Positions 15,762-22,952 of a stretch of 62,854 nucleotides of DNA are shown here, piece by piece. A program made the position numbers and the translations under genes. Under the pieces are notes generated by a model. It saw only the letters and a program-made list of their open reading frames with translations, ran no database searches and was not told the DNA's origin. Source of the DNA: a virus; IMG/VR virus record IMGVR_UViG_3300044634_002660, positions 1 to 62,854 of that record. The stretch is one strand, 5' to 3'. Position 1 is the stretch's first letter. Each line of letters starts with the position of its first letter.

Positions 15762-16106
15762 ATGATTAGAAGAGAATTTGTAGGAAACGCATTGAGAACA
15801 ACATTATCTGCTAATATTTCAAACTCAGCGACTTCTTTTAGCGGTGTAAATGGATCCTCTTTTCCAACAGGAGACAACAATCCTTTTGTAATATCAATCG
15901 GTAGAGGAACTGCTCTTGAAGAAAAAATTCTTTGTTCCTCAAGATCATCAAACACTTTCACTGTATCTGAAAGGGGTTATGATGGAACAACAGCATCAGA
16001 ACATACAATAGGTGAGTTGATTGATCATGTTCTTGACGCTACAGTTATTCAGGATATGAATACTGTTACAAATGACACAAGCATTATTGCTTGGATGGGG
16101 ATTTAA
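15762..16106 (+). CDS. Virion protein with RGYDGT module
   Basis: A 114-residue beta-rich protein. Residues about 45-85 contain EEKILCSSRSSNTFTVSERG followed by YDGTTASEH. The same pattern, an LCS...RGYDGT...H string, occurs in the large distal-tail protein at 49821-53711, so this is a shared structural module. It probably is a fibre or baseplate-associated protein. It is read with its neighbours in one operon. Confidence 0.65.
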   Translation: MIRREFVGNALRTTLSANISNSATSFSGVNGSSFPTGDNNPFVISIGRGTALEEKILCSSRSSNTFTVSERGYDGTTASEHTIGELIDHVLDATVIQDMNTVTNDTSIIAWMGI

Positions 16107-16442
16107 ATGGCAAACTTAACACCAAAACTTCTATATCTTGGAGCAGATACCGGAGCTAATGTATATACGGTATCAAGCAATACAGGTAGTTATTCAATTG
16201 TTAAAAATATGAATATTTGCAATGTGACTAGCAGCTCAGCGACATGTAATGTGCATGTTCTTCTATCTGGGGTCTCAGCATCAGCAAACAACAACGCAAT
16301 CCTTAGTTCATTTACGGTAGCACCAAACGAAACAGTTGCTTATGACGGCATCTTTGTATTGCCTGCTAATTCTAAAATTTATATTTCTCAACCAGCAGCT
16401 AGTCTTACTTTTTCAATTAGTGGAGTTGAGTACGCAACTTAA
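16107..16442 (+). CDS. Small beta-sandwich virion protein
   Basis: A 111-residue Ser/Asn/Val-rich protein, predicted all-beta. The string ILSSFTVAPNETVAYDGIFV is mirrored by ILSNVTVSPNETVSFNCSMV in the protein at 21843-22202, so the two are paralogues. Likely a repeated receptor-proximal or decoration domain. No catalytic motif. Confidence 0.65.
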   Translation: MANLTPKLLYLGADTGANVYTVSSNTGSYSIVKNMNICNVTSSSATCNVHVLLSGVSASANNNAILSSFTVAPNETVAYDGIFVLPANSKIYISQPAASLTFSISGVEYAT

Positions 16443-16466
16443 TTCTATATCATATACAATTGCTAT

Positions 16467-17948
16467 GTGAGAAGATTAAGAATTAGAAAAAACTCTTGGA
16501 TTATAGCTCCCGTACTGGTCTTGTCATTATTTTCAAGCCCTGTAAAAGCAGAGACTTTTGAAACCAATGGGGCTAATGATTTCTTTTTTACGCTTGAGTC
16601 AGGTACAACTTTTACAATAAGAACCTTTGCTCAGTCAAGAGGGATTGACAGCATGTTATGGCTCTATGACAGTAATAACCAAGTGCTTGTTGCTAATGAT
16701 GACCATTTCGGTCTAGATTCATATATCTCATACCCAGTCCAAAATACTGGTATTTATCGAATAAGGACTGGTGTTTGCTGTGGTGATCCGAATCGATGGT
16801 ATGGGAGCACTTACACATTTGAATCGAGCAGTGTCCCTACAAATGCACCGGAAACAACAACTACCACCAGCAGTACAACAACCACAACCGTTGCTCCATA
16901 TCTGAATCCTCCCATTGATTTAAGAGTTTCATCCGTTAATGAAAGCAAGGTTTATCTTGAATGGGATCCACCGCTACAATCGAATACCCAAGTTGAGAGA
17001 TATGCAATATTCTGGTCTTGTGACAGTTGGTCAACTGGTTTTGCAATATCCTCAACAGTAACAACTGCAATTGTTGAAAATCTAGATTCTGGTGCAACAT
17101 GTGAATTCCGAGTAAGAGCTGATAATGACTCTTTATCTATTTACTCTTTTTTCTCAGAGACGGTTTCTGGAACTACAACCGCAACTACAACGACAACCAG
17201 CACTACTACAAGCACAAGCACGACTACTACAAGCACGACAACCAGCACGACTACAACAATTCCAGAAACAACAACGACCTCTGTATTCATCTCTCCGTTT
17301 ACGACTACAACAATTTCAGCACCTACCACAACTGTTGCACAAACGACAACTGTTCCTCCGACTACGACACTTCCCCCTGTCACAACCACAACACCACCCG
17401 TAACCACTACAACAACTACTCAACCACCACAGGGTATTGATGAGGAAGTTACTGAGTTATTAAATAACACAGAGGAGTTGTCACAAGAGGAAATTGTTTC
17501 TGCAATTGAAAATATTATAAATGACGGAGTTAGCTCCGAAGAAGCCGCCTCTATTGCAACAAACTCAGCAATTCTTGAGGCGATATCTGCTGAAGATGCA
17601 AAAGAAATTTTTCAAGAAATTTCTATAAGTGAACTGACAGCAGCACAGCAGGATGCTCTTGTTGAAGCATTGACGAATGCTCCAGAGGATGTCAAAGAAA
17701 CATTTGAACAGGAGATTGACATCTTTGGTGAGGGGCTTGATGATTATGTGCCTACAGGCTCTCAAATTGATGTTGAAGCAAGAAGAGCACTGATTGCCGT
17801 AACAACGGTTTTAACAACGATTACAACGGCTCCTATGCCCTCTGGAGGCAGCTCTGCCCCATCGGGTGGAGGAGCAGGAGGAGGACCATCTGGAGGCGGT
17901 GGTTCTGGTAACACAGATCGGGGCGGTAGCCGATCAAGGAGAAAATAA
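16467..17948 (+). CDS. Secreted host-like protein: Fn3 domain plus Thr-rich linkers
   Basis: The start is GTG 16467, beginning MRRLRIRKNSWIIAPVLVLS and ending the signal at SSPVKAE, a clear export signal. Next comes a beta-rich domain (residues 30-130), a Thr run, a fibronectin type III domain (about 150-235), a second Thr/Pro linker of about 95 residues, an acidic helical domain (325-430), and a Gly/Ser tail ending in Arg/Lys. A TACAAT box ends about 8 bases before the GTG, so the mRNA would be leaderless. It resembles secreted proteins of freshwater Actinobacteria (from memory), suggesting capture from a host. It could alter the cell surface, for example in superinfection exclusion. Confidence 0.8.
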   Translation: MRRLRIRKNSWIIAPVLVLSLFSSPVKAETFETNGANDFFFTLESGTTFTIRTFAQSRGIDSMLWLYDSNNQVLVANDDHFGLDSYISYPVQNTGIYRIRTGVCCGDPNRWYGSTYTFESSSVPTNAPETTTTTSSTTTTTVAPYLNPPIDLRVSSVNESKVYLEWDPPLQSNTQVERYAIFWSCDSWSTGFAISSTVTTAIVENLDSGATCEFRVRADNDSLSIYSFFSETVSGTTTATTTTTSTTTSTSTTTTSTTTSTTTTIPETTTTSVFISPFTTTTISAPTTTVAQTTTVPPTTTLPPVTTTTPPVTTTTTTQPPQGIDEEVTELLNNTEELSQEEIVSAIENIINDGVSSEEAASIATNSAILEAISAEDAKEIFQEISISELTAAQQDALVEALTNAPEDVKETFEQEIDIFGEGLDDYVPTGSQIDVEARRALIAVTTVLTTITTAPMPSGGSSAPSGGGAGGGPSGGGGSGNTDRGGSRSRRK

Positions 17949-18124
17949 TGTTTAAAAAAATATTAAACGAACTCCATGCACTTGCATGGACATTATCTGG
18001 AGGTGTAATTGTGATAATTACATTATCTGGTCAAACAAGAACATATGGTTTATGGTTAACAGTATCTGCATTTCTTATCCATATGTTGGGTGTTTTAATT
18101 AAAAAGGATGAAAACAATGAGTAA
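17948..18124 (+). CDS. Small two-helix membrane protein, holin candidate
   Basis: A 58-codon frame starting MFKKILNELHALAWTLSGGV and overlapping the preceding stop (TAATG). Two hydrophobic helices (about residues 12-26 and 33-50) are followed by a charged tail KKDENNE, a class II holin-like layout. It lies at the head of the lysis cassette, just before two other small membrane proteins and the endolysin. Confidence 0.65.
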   Translation: MFKKILNELHALAWTLSGGVIVIITLSGQTRTYGLWLTVSAFLIHMLGVLIKKDENNE

Positions 18125-18365
18125 TACAAAAAATATCTTACTTCGAATTTTCGCGGTCTTTGGGGCTTCTGGTCTTGGCGTTATCGGCGCAGGTGCAGTT
18201 GCCGGAGTTAGTCTTCCACAGGCTATCTTTATGGCCGGAATTGGGGGAGTTGCAAAGGTCATTGAGGGGCTTGCTAATGCCTTCCTAGATGACGGAAAAC
18301 TCTCTGAAGATGAAATACAAGCAATTTTCAGCAAGGCAAAAACTAAGCCTGATGAAGAAGACTAA
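18117..18365 (+). CDS. Glycine-rich membrane protein, lysis cassette
   Basis: An 82-residue protein from ATG 18117, which has AAGGA 8 bases ahead. An in-frame ATG at 18108 is also possible. Residues about 9-35 (RIFAVFGASGLGVIGAGAVA) are a long Gly/Ala membrane segment, and the C-terminus is acidic (LSEDEIQAIFSKAKTKPDEE). It is holin- or antiholin-like by position and topology, overlapping the previous gene. Function is inferred. Confidence 0.6.
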   Translation: MSNTKNILLRIFAVFGASGLGVIGAGAVAGVSLPQAIFMAGIGGVAKVIEGLANAFLDDGKLSEDEIQAIFSKAKTKPDEED

Positions 18366-18367
18366 TG

Positions 18368-18373
18368 TATAAT
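18368..18373 (+). promoter_or_regulatory. -10 box TATAAT (in TGTATAAT) before holin/endolysin
   Basis: TGTATAAT lies 35 bases before the next ATG. It is followed by an inverted repeat GTGATTA-T-TAATCAC (18382-18396) in the leader, then AAAGGAG. This suggests a separate, possibly regulated late lysis promoter. Confidence 0.5.
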
Positions 18374-18408
18374 GTAATCAAGTGATTATTAATCACAAAG
18401 GAGATTGT

Positions 18409-18609
18409 ATGATTAAGATTTCAGAACAAAATAAGGCAATGCTCGCCTCTTACGGAAGAAGCGTTTTAGGAGCTGGTGTAGCAGTTTATGTCTCAACAGG
18501 TGATGTAAAAATGGCTGCAAATGCTCTTTGGGCTGCAGCGCTCCCAGTGCTTCTTCGCTATGTAAATCCAAAAGACCTTGCTTTCGGCAAGACTGAGGCA
18601 GGTAAATAA
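18409..18609 (+). CDS. Holin-like small membrane protein
   Basis: A 66-residue protein from ATG 18409, chosen because AAAGGAG lies 6 bases ahead; a GTG further upstream lies inside the inverted repeat. A hydrophobic stretch (RSVLGAGVAVYVSTG...ANALWAAALPVLLRYVNPKD) gives one or two membrane helices. The ending LRYVNPKDLAFG is, from memory, common in r1t-type holins of actinophages. It ends one base into the endolysin gene (TAATG). Confidence 0.7.
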   Translation: MIKISEQNKAMLASYGRSVLGAGVAVYVSTGDVKMAANALWAAALPVLLRYVNPKDLAFGKTEAGK

Positions 18610-19142
18610 TGCCAAGAAAATATAGCTATTATCCAAGTTTTGATGGGAAAGGCGCACAGCCTGGAACCGAGAAGTTAGTTGAGCTTTGCGGTAAGAGATG
18701 GAAGACATCCAATATGGGAATCTACTCCCCCCGGTTGATGAGAAATTCTAAGACTGCTGGTAAGAAGATCGGTGATCCAGGCATGGAGAAGTTCTTAAGT
18801 GTACACGCAACTGGTGCTGCATGCGACATTGGTTACACAGATCGTAAGGTCGGAGTTGAAATGTGGAACTGGTTTATTAAGTACACTAAAGAGTTAGGTA
18901 TTGAAGAAATTCATGACTATGCATTTGATGCAAATCCTAAAGATAAGAATCAGGGGTATGGTCGCGGTTTTAGGTGCTCAAGAGGCGAAAACGAGGCTGG
19001 GGTAAAAATCTTTACCGAGTCTGATAATGCTGGTAGTTTTGGAGGGAAGTGGTTACATTTAGAGCTTTCTCCAGAAATGGCAAAAGATGCAGCAAAGTTT
19101 GAGGCAGCTTGGAGAGCCTTGCCTAAGCCCGGTGCGGCTTAA
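18609..19142 (+). CDS. Endolysin, M15-like peptidoglycan peptidase
   Basis: A 177-residue protein with zinc-peptidase signatures of the D,D-/D,L-carboxypeptidase M15 (VanY-like) group. SVHATGAACDIGY (His...Asp metal ligands, residues 65-77) and GKWLHLELS (final His, near 148) are seen. It would cleave peptide bonds in the cell-wall stem peptides. It has no signal peptide, consistent with release through the adjacent holins. A short C-terminal helical tail lacks a recognisable wall-binding domain. Confidence 0.82.
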   Translation: MPRKYSYYPSFDGKGAQPGTEKLVELCGKRWKTSNMGIYSPRLMRNSKTAGKKIGDPGMEKFLSVHATGAACDIGYTDRKVGVEMWNWFIKYTKELGIEEIHDYAFDANPKDKNQGYGRGFRCSRGENEAGVKIFTESDNAGSFGGKWLHLELSPEMAKDAAKFEAAWRALPKPGAA

Positions 19143-19154
19143 TTAGGAGCTAGA

Positions 19155-19235
19155 ATGAGTAGAAGTAAAATATGCAATTGTGGTTGCGAATGTGTTGATC
19201 AATGCGATTGTGGTTGCGAGGAGTGCGACTGTTAA
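19155..19235 (+). CDS. 26-residue cysteine-rich micropeptide, metallothionein-like
   Basis: A 26-codon frame with AGGAG 7 bases before its ATG and the next gene starting 4 bases after its stop. It has 9 Cys, all in residues 7-26, as repeated CxC units in a near-duplicated half: CNCGCEC, then CDCGCEECDC. It is acidic with almost no hydrophobic residues. The CxC-repeat pattern is that of metallothioneins, so binding of Zn, Cu or Fe-S is likely but unproven. It sits between the endolysin and tail genes and is too small for most gene callers. Confidence 0.7.
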   Translation: MSRSKICNCGCECVDQCDCGCEECDC

Positions 19236-19238
19236 CAA

Positions 19239-19574
19239 ATGGCCGGTGCTAGAGATATAACAATTTATAAAGGTGATTCTTATACCCATGAAGTTCGTAT
19301 TAAAAACAGTGCGAATACGGCTATAAACATTACTGGCAGAACATATAGGGTTCAGATGCGTCAATCAAAAGCATCGAGCTCTATTTTGCTTACATTTAAT
19401 ACAGCTATTACAAATGCTGCAAATGGAATTGTTACTTTCACTCTTCAACCAAGCGATACTTCAAACATTAGTGTTGGTACATATTATTATGACTTTGAAG
19501 AAACAAATGGTTCATATGTGACAACACTAATGGGAGGCAAGCTGGTAATTACAGGAGAAGTAAGTCGTGGCTGA
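19239..19574 (+). CDS. Baseplate/fibre-associated beta protein
   Basis: A 111-residue protein beginning MAGARDITIYKGDSYTHEVR. It has an Ig-like beta pattern (RTYRVQMRQSKASSSILLTF, then VTFTLQPSDTSNISVGTYYY), similar to the N-terminal BppU-like domains that anchor fibres to the baseplate. It leads the fibre gene series, overlapping the next gene by 8 bases. Confidence 0.65.
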   Translation: MAGARDITIYKGDSYTHEVRIKNSANTAINITGRTYRVQMRQSKASSSILLTFNTAITNAANGIVTFTLQPSDTSNISVGTYYYDFEETNGSYVTTLMGGKLVITGEVSRG

Positions 19575-19842
19575 TATAACAACTTTACAAGTAAATACTG
19601 GTGATATAAGTAATGTTATCGTTGGAAACAGCGATGTTACTGCTTTAAGCGTTCAGAATGGTGATGTGACGACAATTGTTGGCGCACCAGCAACAGTAAC
19701 ACTTGAAAGGATTTTAACATTATCAGATGCATCGCCATCTGACATAGCAAGGACTGCGAATAGCGGTGTTCTTGAGATTGCAAGCAGAGCGGATCATGTC
19801 CACTCAATTGCAAACACGCTATTAGACGGAGGAAATTATTAA
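19567..19842 (+). CDS. Small fibre-associated protein
   Basis: A 91-residue protein starting at GTG 19567 (MADITTLQVNTGDISNVIVG). Repeated short beta units alternate Val/Thr/Gly/Asp, and the end is SRADHVHSIANTLLDGGNY. The ADHVHS string is common at the foot of phage fibre proteins. It overlaps neighbours at both ends. Confidence 0.6.
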   Translation: MADITTLQVNTGDISNVIVGNSDVTALSVQNGDVTTIVGAPATVTLERILTLSDASPSDIARTANSGVLEIASRADHVHSIANTLLDGGNY

Positions 19843-21065
19843 TGGCAAATACAATTAGAATTAAGAGAAGGGCATCAGGCAATGCTGGCGCTCCGGGTTC
19901 GCTCGAAAATGCAGAACTTGCATATAACGAGGTAGATGATGTCCTTTACTACGGTAAAGGAACAGGAGGTGCAGGTGGAACTGCTACAACAGTGCAAGCA
20001 ATCGCTGGTACTGGAGCATATGTGTCACTTTCGGGTGCTCAAACAATTACAGGAAACAAAGATTTCACTGGAACAGTAGTTGTTCCAACACCAACAGCAA
20101 ACACACATGCTGCTACAAAACTTTATGTTGATCAGGCAGTTGGTGCAGTTTCAGGTTCTTTCACCTTAGCTGGAGATGGTGGTTCAAGCCAAACAGTTAC
20201 TCTTGGAGATACTTTAACAATCTCTGGTGGAACAGGTTTGACATCAACCGCTGGCACAACTGACACAGTTACGATTAATCTTGATAGCACAGCAGTAACT
20301 GCTGGCTCGTATGGCAATGCTAATACAATTGCTACTTTCACAGTTGATGCTCAAGGTCGGTTGACTGCTGCTGGTAACAGCGCTGTTTCAATCACAGGCT
20401 CTCAGATTAGCGACTTAGGAACCGCTGCTGTAACATCAGTTACTGGTACATCCAATGAAGTTACTGTTTCTGGTACAGGAACTGGTCCTTGGACTGGTGC
20501 TGTGACAATTGGCCTCCCAGACGATGTGACAATCGGTAACACCCTCACTGTCACTGGAGATCTTGTAGTTAATGGAAATACGACAACCCTTAACACTTCA
20601 ACATTGACAGTAGAGGATAAGAATATTGTTCTTGCAAATGTTGCTACCCCAACAGACACAACTGCTGATGGTGCTGGCATTTCTGTTCTGGGTGCAACAA
20701 CCAAGACCTTTAACTGGGTTGATGCAACTGATGCATGGACTTCCTCAGAAGATCTTAACCTTCTTGCAGGAAAAGTCTTCGAAATTGGTGGAACTTCAGT
20801 TCTTTCAAACACAACATTGGGTTCAGGAATCATAAACTCAAGTTTGACATCAGTTGGAACCATTGCGACTGGTGTGTGGAATGGTACAGCAATTGCTTCG
20901 ACATCTGGCGGTACCGGCCTTACATCTTATACAACTGGTGATTTAATTTATTCCTCATCTGGAAATACACTTTCTAAGTTGGGGATTGGAACAACTGGAC
21001 AATTCTTAAAGGTTGTTGCAGGCGTACCTTCATGGTCTGATACAGTAGATGGCGGTACTTTCTAA
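19842..21065 (+). CDS. Tail fibre protein
   Basis: A 407-residue repetitive beta protein beginning MANTIRIKRRASGNAGAPGS. This is an N-terminal module of tropism-determinant fibres (AELAYNEVDDVLYYGKG). The shaft contains ATKLYVDQA and multiple Thr/Gly/Val-rich repeats (TGDLVVNGNTTTLNTSTLTV), as in trimeric fibres. The sequence beside the shaft, TAGTYGNA-like with QVTVDAQGRLTAAG-like text (here FTVDAQGRLTAAGNSAVS), is widespread in phage fibres. Likely host adsorption. Confidence 0.85.
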   Translation: MANTIRIKRRASGNAGAPGSLENAELAYNEVDDVLYYGKGTGGAGGTATTVQAIAGTGAYVSLSGAQTITGNKDFTGTVVVPTPTANTHAATKLYVDQAVGAVSGSFTLAGDGGSSQTVTLGDTLTISGGTGLTSTAGTTDTVTINLDSTAVTAGSYGNANTIATFTVDAQGRLTAAGNSAVSITGSQISDLGTAAVTSVTGTSNEVTVSGTGTGPWTGAVTIGLPDDVTIGNTLTVTGDLVVNGNTTTLNTSTLTVEDKNIVLANVATPTDTTADGAGISVLGATTKTFNWVDATDAWTSSEDLNLLAGKVFEIGGTSVLSNTTLGSGIINSSLTSVGTIATGVWNGTAIASTSGGTGLTSYTTGDLIYSSSGNTLSKLGIGTTGQFLKVVAGVPSWSDTVDGGTF

Positions 21066-21078
21066 TTAGGAGGAAGTA

Positions 21079-21843
21079 ATGGCTAATACCATTAAGATTA
21101 AAAACTCAGGAACAGCCTCTGCGGTACCTTCTACGCTTGAACATGGCGAACTAGGTCTTAATTACGCTGACGGTAAACTTTATTACAAGAATGGCTCAAA
21201 TACCATTGTTGAATTTAGCTCTGTCGGTATTAGTTCTACAGCACTTGATGATCTTACTGATGCTGTAATCACAGCTCCAGAAGAATTTCAATCTCTTGTT
21301 TATGATGGAACTAATTGGGTTAATAAACATTCCTCTGTGGTCTCATATGTTAGAAACGCAGAGTCTACAACATTAACCACAGGAACTGTTGTTTATCTCT
21401 TTGGAGCAACAGGTGATCATGCAACTGTAAAAAGAGCAGACAATGACTCTGACGATACATCCTCCAAAACGGTTGGTTTGGTTGCTGCTAGTATCGCTGC
21501 ATCTGAGAATGGCCCAGTGGTCACTCGCGGATATGTCGATGGTATTGACCTTTCTGTTGGATACTCTGCTGGCGATGTTCTCTGGCTTGGAGAAGACGGG
21601 GCATTTACAAAAACAAAACCATCTGCGCCAGAACACCTTGTCTTTGTTGGCGTTGTTGTTCGTGCAACAAATAACGGAATTGTCTATGTCGCAACGCAGA
21701 ATGGTTATGAAATAGATGAACTTCATGATGTTTCCATTACAACCCCAGCATCAGGACAGGTTTTAGAATATAATGGTAGTTTATGGGTAAATAAAAATAC
21801 TGTTCGTGACAATATGATCAGATTCTATATGGAGGTTATATAA
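21079..21843 (+). CDS. Tail fibre protein
   Basis: A 254-residue protein whose N-terminus MANTIKIKNSGTASAVPSTL ... GELGLNYADGKLYYKNG is the same module as the preceding fibre gene. The middle (VVYLFGATGDHATVKRADND) resembles adhesin or distal fibre domains that occur repeatedly in freshwater and marine phages. It probably assembles with the other fibres. Confidence 0.8.
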   Translation: MANTIKIKNSGTASAVPSTLEHGELGLNYADGKLYYKNGSNTIVEFSSVGISSTALDDLTDAVITAPEEFQSLVYDGTNWVNKHSSVVSYVRNAESTTLTTGTVVYLFGATGDHATVKRADNDSDDTSSKTVGLVAASIAASENGPVVTRGYVDGIDLSVGYSAGDVLWLGEDGAFTKTKPSAPEHLVFVGVVVRATNNGIVYVATQNGYEIDELHDVSITTPASGQVLEYNGSLWVNKNTVRDNMIRFYMEVI

Positions 21844-22202
21844 TGCCAATTAGTCAAAAAAGGTTGGCTGGACCAACACAGATTTCAACGGTTAGTTCTG
21901 TTGCATATACTGTTCCTATTAATACAACTACAATTGTTAAACAAATTATTTTAACAAACACAACAAGTTCTTCAAGAACTGCAACAATTAGACTAAAGCC
22001 TCTCAATGTATCTGAGGCTAATACCCATGATATACTGAGCAATGTGACGGTTAGCCCTAATGAAACCGTTTCTTTTAATTGCTCTATGGTTTTAATTAAT
22101 AACGGAAATATCGCAAACAATACGAATAGCGATCAGATTACATTTTTATGCTCTGCCAACTCTGCATTGAATGTAACAATCTTTGGAGTTGAGGAGTCAT
22201 AA
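21843..22202 (+). CDS. Small beta-sandwich virion protein (paralogue of 16107-16442)
   Basis: A 119-residue protein, Thr/Asn/Ser-rich and all-beta. It shares the ILSNVTVSPNETVSFNCSMV string with the gene at 16107-16442, about 5.7 kb away, pointing to duplication. It is coupled to its neighbours by stop/start overlaps. Confidence 0.65.
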   Translation: MPISQKRLAGPTQISTVSSVAYTVPINTTTIVKQIILTNTTSSSRTATIRLKPLNVSEANTHDILSNVTVSPNETVSFNCSMVLINNGNIANNTNSDQITFLCSANSALNVTIFGVEES

Positions 22203-22951
22203 TGGCCGGTATAGAAAGATTTCCTAATGTAAATGTTTTTGATTCATTCGTTGATGCCCCAGACTCGATTTATGGATCTGGCTCTGATGGGACAGTAACA
22301 ATTTCTGCTAATACAACATTGACGACTGATAAGTTTTATTACAATCTTACTGTCAATTCCAATATAGTTTTGAACACCGCTGGTTACAGAGTTTTTGTAA
22401 AGAACCTTTTGACTCTTAATTCAAACTCTGCAATTGGAGTGGGAACAGCTCTCTCTTACACAATGAATACTGGCTTCTCAGGAACTGGAACGATCTCAGG
22501 AGGCGGTGCTACCAACACGGCTGTTACCAATAGTCTTGGCGGTAACAGCGCATCTCAAACTGCAACTCCTCCAACCGTTGCACAAGGAGGCACTGGGGTG
22601 AAACCAGACTTGGCAAACTCGGCAACCCTTACCGGATATTGGTATCAACCAACTCAATCAGTAAAGGGGTATGTCCTTAATGCAAGTAATACAACTCCAT
22701 TATTTCTAAGAGGTGGGGCAGGTGGTTCTGCCGGTGCAGGAGGCGGAGTTTTGATTATTGCATCTCGTTATATCTCCGTAACTGGTACTGCCTTCTTTGA
22801 TGCTGCTGGCCTTACAGGAAGTGGTGGAGGAGGCGGTGGAGTGATAATTGCAATTTCAAGCCATCCATCACTACCTGCTGGAATCACAACTGATGTAACA
22901 GGTGGAACAGGATGTGCTAATGGCACAGTGATATACTCTCAATTGGTTTAG
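22202..22951 (+). CDS. Glycine-rich tail fibre tip-like protein
   Basis: A 249-residue protein. The N-terminal half has a beta unit (SIYGSGSDGTVTISANTTLT, FYYNLTVNSNIVLNTAGYRV). The C-terminal half is a Gly-rich segment (GGAGGSAGAGGGVLIIASRY, GGGGGGVIIAISS), resembling poly-glycine-sandwich receptor-binding domains. The following gene contains the same module with two insertions. Confidence 0.7.
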   Translation: MAGIERFPNVNVFDSFVDAPDSIYGSGSDGTVTISANTTLTTDKFYYNLTVNSNIVLNTAGYRVFVKNLLTLNSNSAIGVGTALSYTMNTGFSGTGTISGGGATNTAVTNSLGGNSASQTATPPTVAQGGTGVKPDLANSATLTGYWYQPTQSVKGYVLNASNTTPLFLRGGAGGSAGAGGGVLIIASRYISVTGTAFFDAAGLTGSGGGGGGVIIAISSHPSLPAGITTDVTGGTGCANGTVIYSQLV

Positions 22952-22952
22952 T

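Noticed and set aside
17141-17407. Valine-rich open frame on the minus strand
   Set aside because: It is the reverse reading of the Thr-rich linker repeats in the secreted protein gene.
20132-20863. Long minus-strand open frames across the fibre gene
   Set aside because: They are mirror frames of a low-complexity Thr/Gly/Val fibre gene, with no ribosome site and no sensible protein composition.
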